From: Mycolicibacterium tusciae JS617
Lineage (GTDB): Bacteria; Actinomycetota; Actinomycetes; Mycobacteriales; Mycobacteriaceae
Direction of reading: 5' to 3'
Length of the DNA stretch: 64,000 bases
NCBI RefSeq assembly: GCF_000243415.2
Contig: NZ_KI912270.1
Span: 6,405,837 to 6,469,836 of the forward strand
The notes under the pieces are model-generated. The model saw nothing but the letters and a program-made list of their open reading frames with translations, was not told the DNA's origin and did no database searches. Positions 36,881 through 45,708 of this stretch are shown here, piece by piece. How positions within the stretch are numbered: the stretch's first letter is position 1; each line of letters starts with the position of its first letter. The translations under genes and the position numbers were made by a program.

Positions 36881-37705
36881 CTAGTCTGGGCCGAATTCTC
36901 TCAGGACTCCATCAGAGAGCGTCGGCCAGCGCGCATACGCCCAGTCGCCGAAATTGCGGTCCGTGAGCGCCACGAGCGCCAGTTCAGCCTGCGGATCGAC
37001 CCACAAAAATGTCCCTGACTGGCCAAAATGCCCGTAGGTACCGCCCGAGTTGGCCGAACCTGTCCAGTGCGGCGACTTACCGTTCCTGATCTCGAATCCC
37101 AGGCCCCAGTCATTGGGTCGCTGCGTCCCGAATCCGGGCAGCACGCCCGGCAGGCCAGGAAACTGCACTTTGGTGGCCTCGGAGTGCATCTGCGCAGAGA
37201 CCGTCGACGGCCGCAGCAGGTCGCCGGCGAAGGCGACCAGGTCGGCGACGGTCGACGCCGCGCCAAACCCTGCCGCCTCAGCCCCGCCGGCCAACGCGGT
37301 GTCCGACATGCCGAGCGGCTCACAGATCGCCTCGGTCAGGTATTGCGCGAACTCGATGCCCGACGCCCGCTGGATCTCCTCGGCCAAGACGCCGAACCCG
37401 TAGTTCGAATACACCCGCCGCTTGCCGGGTTCGGCCATCAGGTCCGCCGAGTGCATCGAGTACCCCGACGCGTGGGCCAGTAGGTGGCGGACCGTGGATC
37501 CGGGCGGGCCCGCTTCGGTGTCGAGTTCGACGGCGCCCTCCTCGACGGCGACCTGCGCCGCGCGGGCCACCAGGGGCTTGGTCACCGACGCCAACTCGAA
37601 CCGGTGCCGAAGGTCGCCGTGCTGGGCCAGAATGCCGGACGGACCGACGACCGCGGCGGCGACGGTTGAGACCGGCCAGTCTTCGATCGCATCAAGCGCT
37701 GCCAC
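36881..37705 (-). CDS. Serine hydrolase, beta-lactamase/penicillin-binding family
   Basis: 274 residues, Rv2257c-like. The nucleophile is in FELASVTKPLVARAA (S-x-x-K), the second motif is YSNYGFG near residue 100 (Y-x-N), and the third is likely TYGHFGQSG near 225. No signal peptide is seen, so it is probably cytosolic; the substrate may be an ester or peptide. It starts at GTG 37705, nine bases after the homocysteine methyltransferase-like gene, so the two form an operon. Confidence 0.86.
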   Translation of the reverse strand: MAALDAIEDWPVSTVAAAVVGPSGILAQHGDLRHRFELASVTKPLVARAAQVAVEEGAVELDTEAGPPGSTVRHLLAHASGYSMHSADLMAEPGKRRVYSNYGFGVLAEEIQRASGIEFAQYLTEAICEPLGMSDTALAGGAEAAGFGAASTVADLVAFAGDLLRPSTVSAQMHSEATKVQFPGLPGVLPGFGTQRPNDWGLGFEIRNGKSPHWTGSANSGGTYGHFGQSGTFLWVDPQAELALVALTDRNFGDWAYARWPTLSDGVLREFGPD

Positions 37706-37714
37706 GCATGCAGC

Positions 37715-38671
37715 CTATTCGGCGCTCCACGCCGCGCAGATCGCTGCCACATGGCGGGCATCGGTGCCGCAGCATCCACCGAGCACCGTCACGGCCGGTA
37801 ATCGGTGTCGCAGACCGGTGTGCCGGGCCGCGAGGTCCTCAGGATCGCCCTCGTCGAGTTCGGTGGATTCATCAAGTTCGGCGTGACTCTTCGACGAGGC
37901 ATTGACGCGCAGCCCGACGAGCCGCTTCCGCCACGCTCCGTCGTGGTCGAGCGCGTCCGCGAAATGTGTCGGATGCGCACAATTGACCATGAAATATGCT
38001 GCGCCGCTATTTGTTTCGGCGTCCACCTGCTCGATCGCCTCATGTAACGGCTGTCCGGTCGGCAGCCGACCATCGGTCTCGACCGTGAATGAAACCGCCG
38101 CGGGAATGCCTGCCGCGGTCGCGGCCCGCACGACACCGATCCCCTCTGCCGTGTTGGTCATCGTGATTGCGGTGACCTGGTCGGCGGTCGTATCGGCGAA
38201 GGTCCCGATCTGGACCGCGTGATAGCGCTCGGCCTCCTCAGCAGTCATCGCGTCTCGCGGGTCATAGCCGTCGCCACGTGGCCCCACACAGCCACTCACC
38301 ACCGCGGTCAGGCCGTCGGCCATCGCGGCCGCGCGGACCTCCTCCGCGAGGTCCGCCGCCGCACGGTTGAGCATGTCGAGCTGCGCCGGCGAGTATCCGA
38401 GCTGCGTTGCCCAGTCCTGATTGGCGCGCCACGTCGGTGTCTCGATGACGAAACCTGTTCCGTGCCTGCGTGCGATGGCCAGGTATCCGTCGTAGTAGCG
38501 ACGCAGCCGGTCCCGCGTCTCGGGGCTGTCGAGCAGGGGGAACGCGGCGAAAGCAGGCAGGTCGATGCCGTCGTGAAAGACCAGCTCCGTCTCGAGTCCA
38601 CCGTCGGTCACGAACAGTGTGTTGCCTGTCAGTTGGGGAAGTCGCTTTTCGGCGATGTCAATGCTCGTCAT
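37715..38671 (-). CDS. Homocysteine S-methyltransferase-family protein
   Basis: 318 residues of the MmuM/BHMT fold. FVTDGGLETELVFHDGIDLP near residue 20, VVSGCVGPRGDGY near 125, the zinc ligands in MVNCAHPTHF near 230 and VLGGCCGTDARHV near 300 are all present. The reaction is methyl transfer from S-methylmethionine or SAM to homocysteine, giving methionine. AGGAG lies six bases before ATG 38671. An approximately 51-bp element shared with the methyltransferase promoter at 41.76 kb lies upstream. Confidence 0.88.
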   Translation of the reverse strand: MTSIDIAEKRLPQLTGNTLFVTDGGLETELVFHDGIDLPAFAAFPLLDSPETRDRLRRYYDGYLAIARRHGTGFVIETPTWRANQDWATQLGYSPAQLDMLNRAAADLAEEVRAAAMADGLTAVVSGCVGPRGDGYDPRDAMTAEEAERYHAVQIGTFADTTADQVTAITMTNTAEGIGVVRAATAAGIPAAVSFTVETDGRLPTGQPLHEAIEQVDAETNSGAAYFMVNCAHPTHFADALDHDGAWRKRLVGLRVNASSKSHAELDESTELDEGDPEDLAARHTGLRHRLPAVTVLGGCCGTDARHVAAICAAWSAE

Positions 38672-38734
38672 GGTCGTCTCCTGAACCGAGAATCAGTATG
38701 TGCTTGTCACGCTAAGCGCAGCGGCAGCGCCGGA

Positions 38735-38786
38735 CATCGGGCGATTCATGTGTCTTTTTCGCACCGATATGGTGCAAATGATGTAG
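38735..38786 (-). promoter_or_regulatory. Conserved element A upstream of the homocysteine methyltransferase gene
   Basis: About 35 of 51 positions match the element at 41764-41813 with one single-base gap. The shared words are ATCGGG, ATT, ATGTGTCTT, CCG, TGGTG, AA and TGTAG in the same order and spacing. It includes a 15-bp palindrome GCACCGATATGGTGC (38761-38775). Both elements lie upstream of minus-strand methyl-group genes flanking the LuxR regulator. Confidence 0.6.
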
Positions 38787-38795
38787 GCGGTCGTA

Positions 38796-40514
38796 TCAGC
38801 CTGTGGCGGGGGCCGCGTTGTCGACGACCTTGTGGGCGTACGCCCATGACACCGCGGCAGTGCGCGACGAGACGCCAAGCTTGGTGTAGATGTTCGCCAG
38901 GTGTCGGCCCACCGTCTTGTCGCTGATGAACAGCTCTGCGGCCACCTGCCTGTTGGTCGCACCGCTGGCGATCCGGGTAAGGATCTCGATCTCGCGCCGA
39001 GTCAGTCCGCCGGCAAGCGGAGCCGACGCGATATTGCCGTGGAGTCCGAGCTGACTGTAGATACTTTGCGCGGTCGCTGCGTCCGCAGCCGCAGTGTCGT
39101 CGGCTCCCAAAGCTTTGTGCACAATCGCCATGCATTCGTACACCTGAGCCGTTTCATGCCGGCACTGCTGCGTTCGGTATTCCCGCAGCGCGGTCCGTAG
39201 CGCCTCGAGTGCCGGGCCGTGATCGCCGCGCCGCGCCAGGAGGGCACCGCGGGCGTGCGCCGCCCATGCCTTGAATCCGGGAGTGCCGAAAGCCTCTGCT
39301 CCGCTTTCGAGTTCGCGGCACAGCTTCTCGGCTTCATCAAGGGTGCCGCGGCCCAACGCGACCTCGACCGCAGGACGCAGCAATCGCATCCGGCCGACCC
39401 GGTCCTGCCACGCCAGAGAAGCCTGCAGCGCAGTCCAAGCGGACTCGCTGTCACCTTGGCTGTGCTGCAGCAGTGCCTCTCCGGGTTGGGGGTCGACGCC
39501 AAGCGATCGGGCCTGCGCGAACGCCGCGACCGCGCCGTCCACATCGCCACGCAGCCTGCGTATCTCGCCCAGCTCGTAAAAACCCTCAGCAGCGGCAAAC
39601 ACGTTGACGTCCTGAAGCTTTCGGCTTGCCACGAACAACCGGTCTTCGACCAGCCGGTAATCTTCCGTCGCGGTCAACAGCTGCAGACGGTGCATCTCGC
39701 ACACCCCGCCGTACACCGCCGAAGCGACGTCCTCACACCATCGCTCCATCGACTGCGTCCATGCCCGCATTCGCGGATGATCGGCGACCCGGTTGCAGTG
39801 GTGCAGGACGAGGCAGTAGACGTCACCGGCCCACTCGATCGGGAGCTCTTCGGCGACCACAGGCAACATTGCCTCGTCAAGATGACCGAATGCGTCGGCC
39901 ATCCTCGCCTCACCGATCGCGGCAAGAGCCTCGACGACCCCACGGAGGGACGTCATCGCGGGGGTGTCGAGCCGTGCGGACATGTCCCGCAAGGTGGCGA
40001 CCTGTCGACGGAGTGCGTCGTCGTCGCCGACGCATGTCGCGATGTAGGCGTCGAGGTAGGCGAGGTAACCGACGGTCGCGCTCTCCGGTGCGCCTTCCAG
40101 CAGGCGACGAGCCCGGTTCATCCAACCCTGTCCGACGTTGAGATCCCCGCGGGTGAGCCAGGCCAGCGCGACGTCCACAGCCTTCATCGCCGCCGCCGAG
40201 GGATCGCTGCGCGAGAGCTGTTTGAACACCTGCTCGGAATACCGAACCGACTCCTTGCACTGCCCGAGCCGCCACGCGGCCGCAGCCAGCGCGTCGAGAT
40301 CGTCAGTGCTGAGCGGCGTTGCCTGACTCGCACGGACGAAGGCGACGTAACTGGTCGCCCAATCGCGTCGAAGATGCGCGCCGCGCGCCGACATCAACAG
40401 GGCATTGTGTCCGTCGGGGTGTCCGTCGGGGTGTCCGTCGAGGTGTCCGTCGGGGTGTCCGTCGAGTTGCAATTCCATCGTGGTCACAACGCTATGCCAC
40501 TTCGCGAACGGCAC
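38796..40514 (-). CDS. Large LuxR-type regulator with TPR-like domain
   Basis: 572 residues. The C-terminal LuxR helix-turn-helix is LTRREIEILTRIASGATNRQ, then VAAELFISDKTVGRHLANIY. The middle about 450 residues are alpha-helical, TPR-like repeats as in stand-alone LuxR/MalT-type regulators that lack the NTPase. The N-terminus carries five (L/P)DGH units from a 12-bp tandem repeat. Starts at GTG 40514, GTG 40487 or ATG 40478 are possible, none with a good ribosome binding site; ATG 40394 would skip the repeat. It sits between two methyl-transfer genes sharing an upstream element, which it may bind. Confidence 0.85.
   Translation of the reverse strand: MPFAKWHSVVTTMELQLDGHPDGHLDGHPDGHPDGHNALLMSARGAHLRRDWATSYVAFVRASQATPLSTDDLDALAAAAWRLGQCKESVRYSEQVFKQLSRSDPSAAAMKAVDVALAWLTRGDLNVGQGWMNRARRLLEGAPESATVGYLAYLDAYIATCVGDDDALRRQVATLRDMSARLDTPAMTSLRGVVEALAAIGEARMADAFGHLDEAMLPVVAEELPIEWAGDVYCLVLHHCNRVADHPRMRAWTQSMERWCEDVASAVYGGVCEMHRLQLLTATEDYRLVEDRLFVASRKLQDVNVFAAAEGFYELGEIRRLRGDVDGAVAAFAQARSLGVDPQPGEALLQHSQGDSESAWTALQASLAWQDRVGRMRLLRPAVEVALGRGTLDEAEKLCRELESGAEAFGTPGFKAWAAHARGALLARRGDHGPALEALRTALREYRTQQCRHETAQVYECMAIVHKALGADDTAAADAATAQSIYSQLGLHGNIASAPLAGGLTRREIEILTRIASGATNRQVAAELFISDKTVGRHLANIYTKLGVSSRTAAVSWAYAHKVVDNAAPATG
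40407..40466. repeat. 12-bp tandem repeat, five units, inside the LuxR regulator gene
   Basis: Five consecutive units of GTGTCCGTCGGG (units 3 and 5 end GAG). Twelve bases keep the reading frame, adding one (L/P)DGH tetrapeptide per unit, so copy number could vary between strains without breaking the gene. Confidence 0.92.
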
Positions 40515-40552
40515 GGAACGTTTGGCAGCGCTGGTCCGAGATCCCGCGAGGT

Positions 40553-41632
40553 CTACTTGCGCGCGATGTAGTAGTAGTTGAGCGGGTCGGATTCGATCTC
40601 GCCGACCGTCACATCAACGAAGCCGGCGTCCGCGAGCATCGACGTCGCCAACTGGCGACCCCAGCACGTGCCGAGCCCCTCGCCGTCGAGACCCAGCGAC
40701 ACGCTCATGCAGTGCATCGTCGAGACCGTGTACAGGTAGGTCGCCATCGGCACGCCGACGTTGTCTTCCAATTGCGTCGATGCCTTGATGTCAACCATCA
40801 ACAGCACGCCCCCGGGCCGCAGCGCGCGGTAAATGTTCTCCAGCACCTTCGCGGGTTGAGCCTGGTCGTGAATCGCATCGAAAACCGTGATGACATCGTA
40901 GGTTTCGGAGACCTCGAGGGCGGCGACGTCCTTGGCGGTGAAGTTCGCGTTGGTCAGACCCAGTCGATGAGCCTCTGCGCGCCCGACGGAAAGTCCCTCG
41001 TCAGAGAAGTCGATACCGGTGAACCGACTGGCCGGGAACGCTCGTGCCATCACGTTGATGGCGTGTCCGCTGCCGGTGCCGATGTCGGCCACGTCGGCAC
41101 CGTCGCGAAGCAACTCCGGCAGACCGTCGGCCATCGGCAGGATGATGTCGACGAGTGCAGCGTCGAACACCTCACCGCTCTCCTCTGCCATCAGCGTGTG
41201 GAAACGTGGATAGTCGCCGTACGACAGCCCGCCGCCATTGAAGAAGCAACCGACGATTTTCTGCTCGACCTCCCCGAGCAGCGGAATGAATTGAGCGACG
41301 CGCGAGAGGTTGTCCGGGCCCGCGGCGCGGGTGAGCACCGCGGCACGATGCGGCGGCAGCGCGTACGTCTGCGCCGTTGCGTCATATTCGACGACCCGCG
41401 CCGCTACGACCCCGCCGAGCCACTCCCGGACGTACCGCTCGTTGAGACCCGCGGCATCGGCGATCTGAGCACTGCTCGCCGGCGGAAGCTCGGCAAGTGT
41501 GTCGAAGAGCTTGGTCTGGTGTCCGATCGACAGCAGAATGGCCAGGCTGGCGCTGTCAATCGCACCCACAATGCGGTCAGCGAAGTCTTCGGTGGTGTCG
41601 GCGTTTGTATGGTCGATGGTTGTCATTGTCAT
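40553..41632 (-). CDS. Class I SAM-dependent methyltransferase, Rv2258c-like
   Basis: 359 residues. The N-terminal winged-helix dimerisation region ([20 protein letters not shown] near 65) precedes the SAM fold with [16 protein letters not shown] near 180 and [12 protein letters not shown] near 255. It matches the Rv2258c group, whose substrate is unknown. ATG 41632 and ATG 41626 share one AGGGA site; the second has better spacing. The shared element B lies about 130 bases upstream. Confidence 0.86.
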   Translation of the reverse strand: MTMTTIDHTNADTTEDFADRIVGAIDSASLAILLSIGHQTKLFDTLAELPPASSAQIADAAGLNERYVREWLGGVVAARVVEYDATAQTYALPPHRAAVLTRAAGPDNLSRVAQFIPLLGEVEQKIVGCFFNGGGLSYGDYPRFHTLMAEESGEVFDAALVDIILPMADGLPELLRDGADVADIGTGSGHAINVMARAFPASRFTGIDFSDEGLSVGRAEAHRLGLTNANFTAKDVAALEVSETYDVITVFDAIHDQAQPAKVLENIYRALRPGGVLLMVDIKASTQLEDNVGVPMATYLYTVSTMHCMSVSLGLDGEGLGTCWGRQLATSMLADAGFVDVTVGEIESDPLNYYYIARK

Positions 41633-41763
41633 TGTCCCTGCTAGGTCGGTAGTTCCTGCGATGCTGTCGATACCACAACGGGCGATGAACCTGCTCGGTT
41701 CGAATCGAATTCATTTTCACGTTCGACGTGGACCAACGCTACGTCCACTCGCCCCGCCCGCAT

Positions 41764-41813
41764 ATCGGGAAATTGATGTGTCTTGCGTCAGCCGTGTGGT
41801 GTGAACGCTGTAG
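41764..41813 (-). promoter_or_regulatory. Conserved element B between the methyltransferase gene and mscR
   Basis: Counterpart of the element at 38735-38786: ATCGGG, ATT, ATGTGTCTT, CCG, TGTGGTG, AA and TGTAG in order. Its orientation relative to the minus-strand methyltransferase gene is the same as that of element A to its gene. It also lies 58 bases before mscR on the plus strand, so it could act on both. Confidence 0.55.
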
Positions 41814-41870
41814 TAGCGAGGGTCCGGGAGCACCCTGCCGGCTTTCCATTGAGGACGCTATGTTGTCCCC

Positions 41871-42968
41871 ATGACTCAGACGGTGCGAGGTGTGATTTCG
41901 CGGACGAAGGGTGAACCGGTCGAGTTGGTGGAGGTGGTCATCCCCGACCCGGGCCCGGGTGAAGTCGTAGTCGACGTGATCGCCTGCGGGGTGTGCCATA
42001 CCGACCTGACGTATCGCGACGGCGGGATCAACGACGAGTTTCCGTTCCTGCTCGGTCACGAGGCCGCCGGCACGGTCGAATCCGTCGGCGCGGGTGTGAC
42101 GAACGTGGCGCCCGGCGATTTCGTGATCCTGAACTGGCGTGCGGTCTGCGGTCAGTGCCGGGCATGTAAGCGCGGTCGCCCGCATCTGTGCTTCGACACA
42201 TTCAACGCCGAGCAGCCGATGACACTCACCGATGGCACCGCACTGACTCCGGCACTGGGCATCGGCGCGTTCGCCGACAAGACGCTCGTGCACGAGGGGC
42301 AGTGCACCAAGGTCGATCCCGCTGCCGACCCGGCGGTGGCCGGTCTGCTGGGGTGCGGGGTGATGGCAGGCATCGGCGCGGCGATCAACACCGGCGCGAT
42401 CAACCGTGACGACACCGTGGCGGTCATCGGCTGCGGCGGGGTGGGTGACGCCGCGATCGCAGGCGCGGCACTGGTCGGTGCGCGACGGATCATCGCCGTG
42501 GACACCGACAACAAGAAGCTGGACTGGGCGCGCGGCTTCGGTGCCACGCACACCATCAACGCGCGCGAGCTCGACCCGGTCGAAACGATCCAGGATCTGA
42601 CCGACGGGTTCGGCGCGGACGTGGTGATCGACGCCGTCGGGCGGCCCGAGACGTGGAAGCAGGCGTTCTACGCCCGTGATCTGGCGGGAACCGTTGTCTT
42701 GGTGGGTGTTCCAACCCCGGACATGACGCTGGAGATGCCGCTGATCGACTTCTTCTCCCGCGGCGGATCACTCAAGTCGTCGTGGTACGGCGACTGCCTG
42801 CCCGAGCGCGACTTCCCCACCTTGATCAGCCTCTACCTGCAGGGCAGGCTGCCGCTGGAGAAGTTCGTCTCCGAACGCATCGGCTTGGAAGATATTGAGT
42901 CGGCATTCCACAAAATGCACGCCGGTTCCGACGCAGACGCTGTACTGCGCTCGGTGGTGATCCTGTGA
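41871..42968 (+). CDS. mscR: S-(hydroxymethyl)mycothiol dehydrogenase / S-nitrosomycothiol reductase
   Basis: 365 residues, zinc-dependent class III-type alcohol dehydrogenase. The catalytic zinc site is CGVCHTDL with [12 protein letters not shown], the structural zinc [15 protein letters not shown] near 95, and the NAD site [17 protein letters not shown] near 185. It oxidises the formaldehyde adduct of mycothiol and reduces S-nitrosomycothiol, protecting the cytosol from formaldehyde and NO. It matches Rv2259. The stop overlaps the next gene (GTGA). Confidence 0.93.
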   Translation: MTQTVRGVISRTKGEPVELVEVVIPDPGPGEVVVDVIACGVCHTDLTYRDGGINDEFPFLLGHEAAGTVESVGAGVTNVAPGDFVILNWRAVCGQCRACKRGRPHLCFDTFNAEQPMTLTDGTALTPALGIGAFADKTLVHEGQCTKVDPAADPAVAGLLGCGVMAGIGAAINTGAINRDDTVAVIGCGGVGDAAIAGAALVGARRIIAVDTDNKKLDWARGFGATHTINARELDPVETIQDLTDGFGADVVIDAVGRPETWKQAFYARDLAGTVVLVGVPTPDMTLEMPLIDFFSRGGSLKSSWYGDCLPERDFPTLISLYLQGRLPLEKFVSERIGLEDIESAFHKMHAGSDADAVLRSVVIL

Positions 42969-43591
42969 GCGAGAACATTTCACGAGTCGTCACACACGGC
43001 ACCTTCGAGCTCGACGGCGGCAGCTGGGAAGTCGACAACAACATCTGGCTCGTCGGAGACGACACCGACGTCATAGTCTTCGACGCCGCCCACGACGCGG
43101 GCCCGATCGTCATGGCGGTCGGAGGCCGAAATGTGGTGGCGGTGGTGTGCACCCACGGGCACAACGACCACATCACCGTGGCCCCCGAACTATCAGCGGC
43201 GCTCGACGCACCCATCCTGCTGCACCCGGCCGACGATGTTCTTTGGCGAATGACTCACCCCGACAATGATTTCCGAACTGTCAGCGACGGTGAGATGCTG
43301 CAGGTCGGAGGCATCGAGCTGCACGCCCTGCACACTCCCGGACACTCGCCGGGTTCGGTGTGCTGGCATGCACCGGAGTTGAACGCGGTCTTCAGCGGCG
43401 ACACCCTGTTCCAGGGCGGCCCGGGCGCGACCGGCCGATCGTTCTCCGACTTTCCAACGATCTTGTCCTCGATCTCCGAACGGCTCGGCAAGCTGCCCGG
43501 CGACACCGTCGTTTACACCGGACACGGCGACAACACGACCATCGGTGATGAGATCGTGAACTACGACGACTGGGTGAAGCGCGGCAGCTAG
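42965..43591 (+). CDS. Metallo-beta-lactamase-fold hydrolase
   Basis: 208 residues. The metal ligands are in CTHGHNDHI near 60, [12 protein letters not shown] near 120, FSGDTLF near 143 and YTGHGDNT near 185, the glyoxalase II-like pattern. It is translationally coupled to mscR, so it probably hydrolyses the thioester product S-formylmycothiol (inference from context; Rv2260-like). The stop codon shares the tetramer CTAG with the convergent gene. Confidence 0.9.
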   Translation: MSENISRVVTHGTFELDGGSWEVDNNIWLVGDDTDVIVFDAAHDAGPIVMAVGGRNVVAVVCTHGHNDHITVAPELSAALDAPILLHPADDVLWRMTHPDNDFRTVSDGEMLQVGGIELHALHTPGHSPGSVCWHAPELNAVFSGDTLFQGGPGATGRSFSDFPTILSSISERLGKLPGDTVVYTGHGDNTTIGDEIVNYDDWVKRGS

Positions 43592-44337
43592 TCCCCGTTG
43601 AGGATGCGACGCTTCTCGGCGGTGTACTCGTCTTCGGTCAGCGCCCCGGAATCCCTCAGCGCGGCCAGCTGCCTGATCTGCTCCAGCCGCACGCCCTGGT
43701 CCGTCGGCGTATAGCTGGCCGCGGGGGCAGGCCCGGCACTCCAGGTCGGCGGCTCGCTCGGCGGCTCGCTCGTCACTTGCTCGTGCGGTTCCAGGGGTCG
43801 CGCTTTCTTGGCTATCCGCGCCGACCAGATCAACGCGGCGAACAGATCGAACAGGCCGAAGATGAAGAGGCCACCGAAGATCCACAGCAGCCAGCCGCGG
43901 GAGCCGTCGTGTCCGAACGCCAGCCTGGGGGTGATGTAGCCGTCGACCGATCCCTTGACCTCGACCTCGTAGGTACCGGCTTGCCGAATATGCGCTGTCC
44001 AGATCCGCACTCGTATGTCGCTGTTGACCGACGTTGTCCCGCCGATGTTTTCGGTGACCGTCGGCTCTGGGAGTCCGTTGGTCGGGGTGATGCCGAAACT
44101 CAGGTTGGGGATCGGGAATCCGCTCGTCGGCCGGCCTGTGGTCACCGTATGGAAGCTCACGGTGATCTCTCCCTCGGGGAGCTGCAGGCTGGTCGAGCCA
44201 GGGATTGGCACCTCACCGTAGGCGTCGTACTCATCGAGCACGAAGGTGTTCAGTACGAGCGTGGCGACGAAGCCCAGAATCGACGCGACCAACGTGAGAA
44301 TGGAAACCACGATGACGATCCGCGACGCGCGCTTCAT
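43588..44337 (-). CDS. Two-span membrane protein with C-terminal SHOCT domain
   Basis: 249 residues. The first membrane helix is IVIVVSILTLVASILGFVATLVL, then an extracytoplasmic beta-rich domain of about 115 residues, a second helix (LLWIFGGLFIFGLFDLFAALI), and a cytosolic tail ending in the SHOCT motif (EQIRQLAALRDSGALTEDEY). SHOCT modules mediate oligomerisation. Role unknown. The 3' end overlaps the hydrolase gene by four bases. Confidence 0.8.
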   Translation of the reverse strand: MKRASRIVIVVSILTLVASILGFVATLVLNTFVLDEYDAYGEVPIPGSTSLQLPEGEITVSFHTVTTGRPTSGFPIPNLSFGITPTNGLPEPTVTENIGGTTSVNSDIRVRIWTAHIRQAGTYEVEVKGSVDGYITPRLAFGHDGSRGWLLWIFGGLFIFGLFDLFAALIWSARIAKKARPLEPHEQVTSEPPSEPPTWSAGPAPAASYTPTDQGVRLEQIRQLAALRDSGALTEDEYTAEKRRILNGD

Positions 44338-44619
44338 GGCCGAAAGTGTTTCACGACTTGGGCCGAAAGTGGGTTATGCCCCAGCTTGCGCCGCCGCGCC
44401 AATCAGCCATGTAGCGCTCCCGCACCGCAGCCATCGAGCCGAGTAGTCGCGCAATAACGGGCACGTTAATACCGATCCGCGAGCACCGTAACCACCCGGA
44501 TCTCGTTGGCATGATCGCGCGGCTCGGGCCTGGGAGCGGCTGACTTCGGTGACCTATCCGGCGTAAGGGGACTACCGTCATGGCTGTCGCCAGTTGCCCG
44601 TACGTCTCGGAGGTTGTGA
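44338..44619. other. Divergent intergenic region, 282 bp
   Basis: Lies between the SHOCT-domain gene and the SABATH methyltransferase gene. No convincing small gene, RNA gene or terminator seen; it must contain both promoters. A frame spanning 44351-44836 on the minus strand is antisense to the methyltransferase gene. Confidence 0.4.
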
Positions 44620-45708
44620 TTGCCTGAGTCAAGCATCGTCGTGCGACCTGAGCCGGAAGACAGCGGCTTCTACACGGCCAGCTCACGGCTTCAGGCCGCA
44701 GGCCTGACGGGTGCATTGGCGATCTTCGAGGAGGCGGCGGCCCTCGTGCCGCTGCCGAAGCCGCCACAGCCGATCGTGATCGCCGACTACGGAGCGTCGA
44801 CCGCCCATAACTCCCTGCTGCCGATCTGTGCGGCAATCGACGTGCTGCGCAAGCGGACCCGGCACGACCATTCGACCCTCGTCGTGCACACCGACGTGCC
44901 GGACAACGACTTCACGGCGATGTGGCGAACCCTGGCGGAAGATCCGGACAGCTACTTGGCCAAGGACGCAGCGACTTTCGCGTCGGCGGTCGGGCGATCG
45001 TTCTACGCGCAGATCCTGCCGTCGAGCAGCGTTAACCTGGGCTGGAGTTCGTACGCTATCCAGTGGCTGAGCAAGGTTCCGTCGCCGATACCCGACCACA
45101 TTCAGGTCGCCTACAGCACTGACGAAGATGTGCGGGCAAAGTACGCGAGGCAGGCCGCGCACGACTGGCACGAGTTCATCGCGTTCCGCGGCAGGGAGTT
45201 GTGTCCAGGGGGCCGCCTGGTGGTGATGACGATGGCCGTGGATGACGACGGAGAGTTCGGCTACCGGCCGATGTTCGCCGCCTTGCTCGACGCCCTCGAC
45301 GAACTCCAGGGGGCAGGCCTCGTCACCGCCGAGGAGATCAGGAGGATGTGCGTCCCCGTGGTCGGGCGCAAGGCCGCAGACTTCTTCACGCCGTTCGCGC
45401 CGTCCGGTCGTTTCGAACAGCTCCAGATCGACCACCTCGAGGTGTTTGACGCCGAGGACAGATTCTGGTCGCAGTACCAAAGCGATAAGGACGAAAAGAC
45501 TTTCGGCAGGCAATGGGCGTCCTTCGTGCGCGCGTCGGTGTTCCCGACTTTCGCGAGCGCACTCGACGGTGGCGTCGCCGACGCCCGCACCGGACAGTTC
45601 CTCGACCAACTCGAAGCCGGCGTCGCCACGCGGCTGGCGGCCTCGCCCGAACAGATGCAGATCCCGCTGGCGCATCTGGTGCTGATCAAGCGGCCGAAGC
45701 CCCGCTAG
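44620..45708 (+). CDS. SABATH-family carboxyl methyltransferase
   Basis: 362 residues. The SABATH landmarks known from plant salicylate, jasmonate and xanthosine methyltransferases are all visible: VIADYGASTAHNSLL near 52, TDVPDNDFTAMWRTL near 92 and SFYAQILPSSSVNLGWSSY followed by AIQWLSKVP near 130. They methylate carboxyl groups of small acids with SAM. TTG 44620 has GGAGG six bases upstream. It stands alone and is convergent with a GlxA-type regulator. The family is sporadic in bacteria; the substrate here is unknown. Confidence 0.86.
   Translation: MPESSIVVRPEPEDSGFYTASSRLQAAGLTGALAIFEEAAALVPLPKPPQPIVIADYGASTAHNSLLPICAAIDVLRKRTRHDHSTLVVHTDVPDNDFTAMWRTLAEDPDSYLAKDAATFASAVGRSFYAQILPSSSVNLGWSSYAIQWLSKVPSPIPDHIQVAYSTDEDVRAKYARQAAHDWHEFIAFRGRELCPGGRLVVMTMAVDDDGEFGYRPMFAALLDALDELQGAGLVTAEEIRRMCVPVVGRKAADFFTPFAPSGRFEQLQIDHLEVFDAEDRFWSQYQSDKDEKTFGRQWASFVRASVFPTFASALDGGVADARTGQFLDQLEAGVATRLAASPEQMQIPLAHLVLIKRPKPR

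Noticed and set aside
40407..40466. CRISPR-like array
   Set aside because: Units are contiguous 12-mers without spacers inside a coding region; no cas genes and no other regularly spaced repeat in the window.
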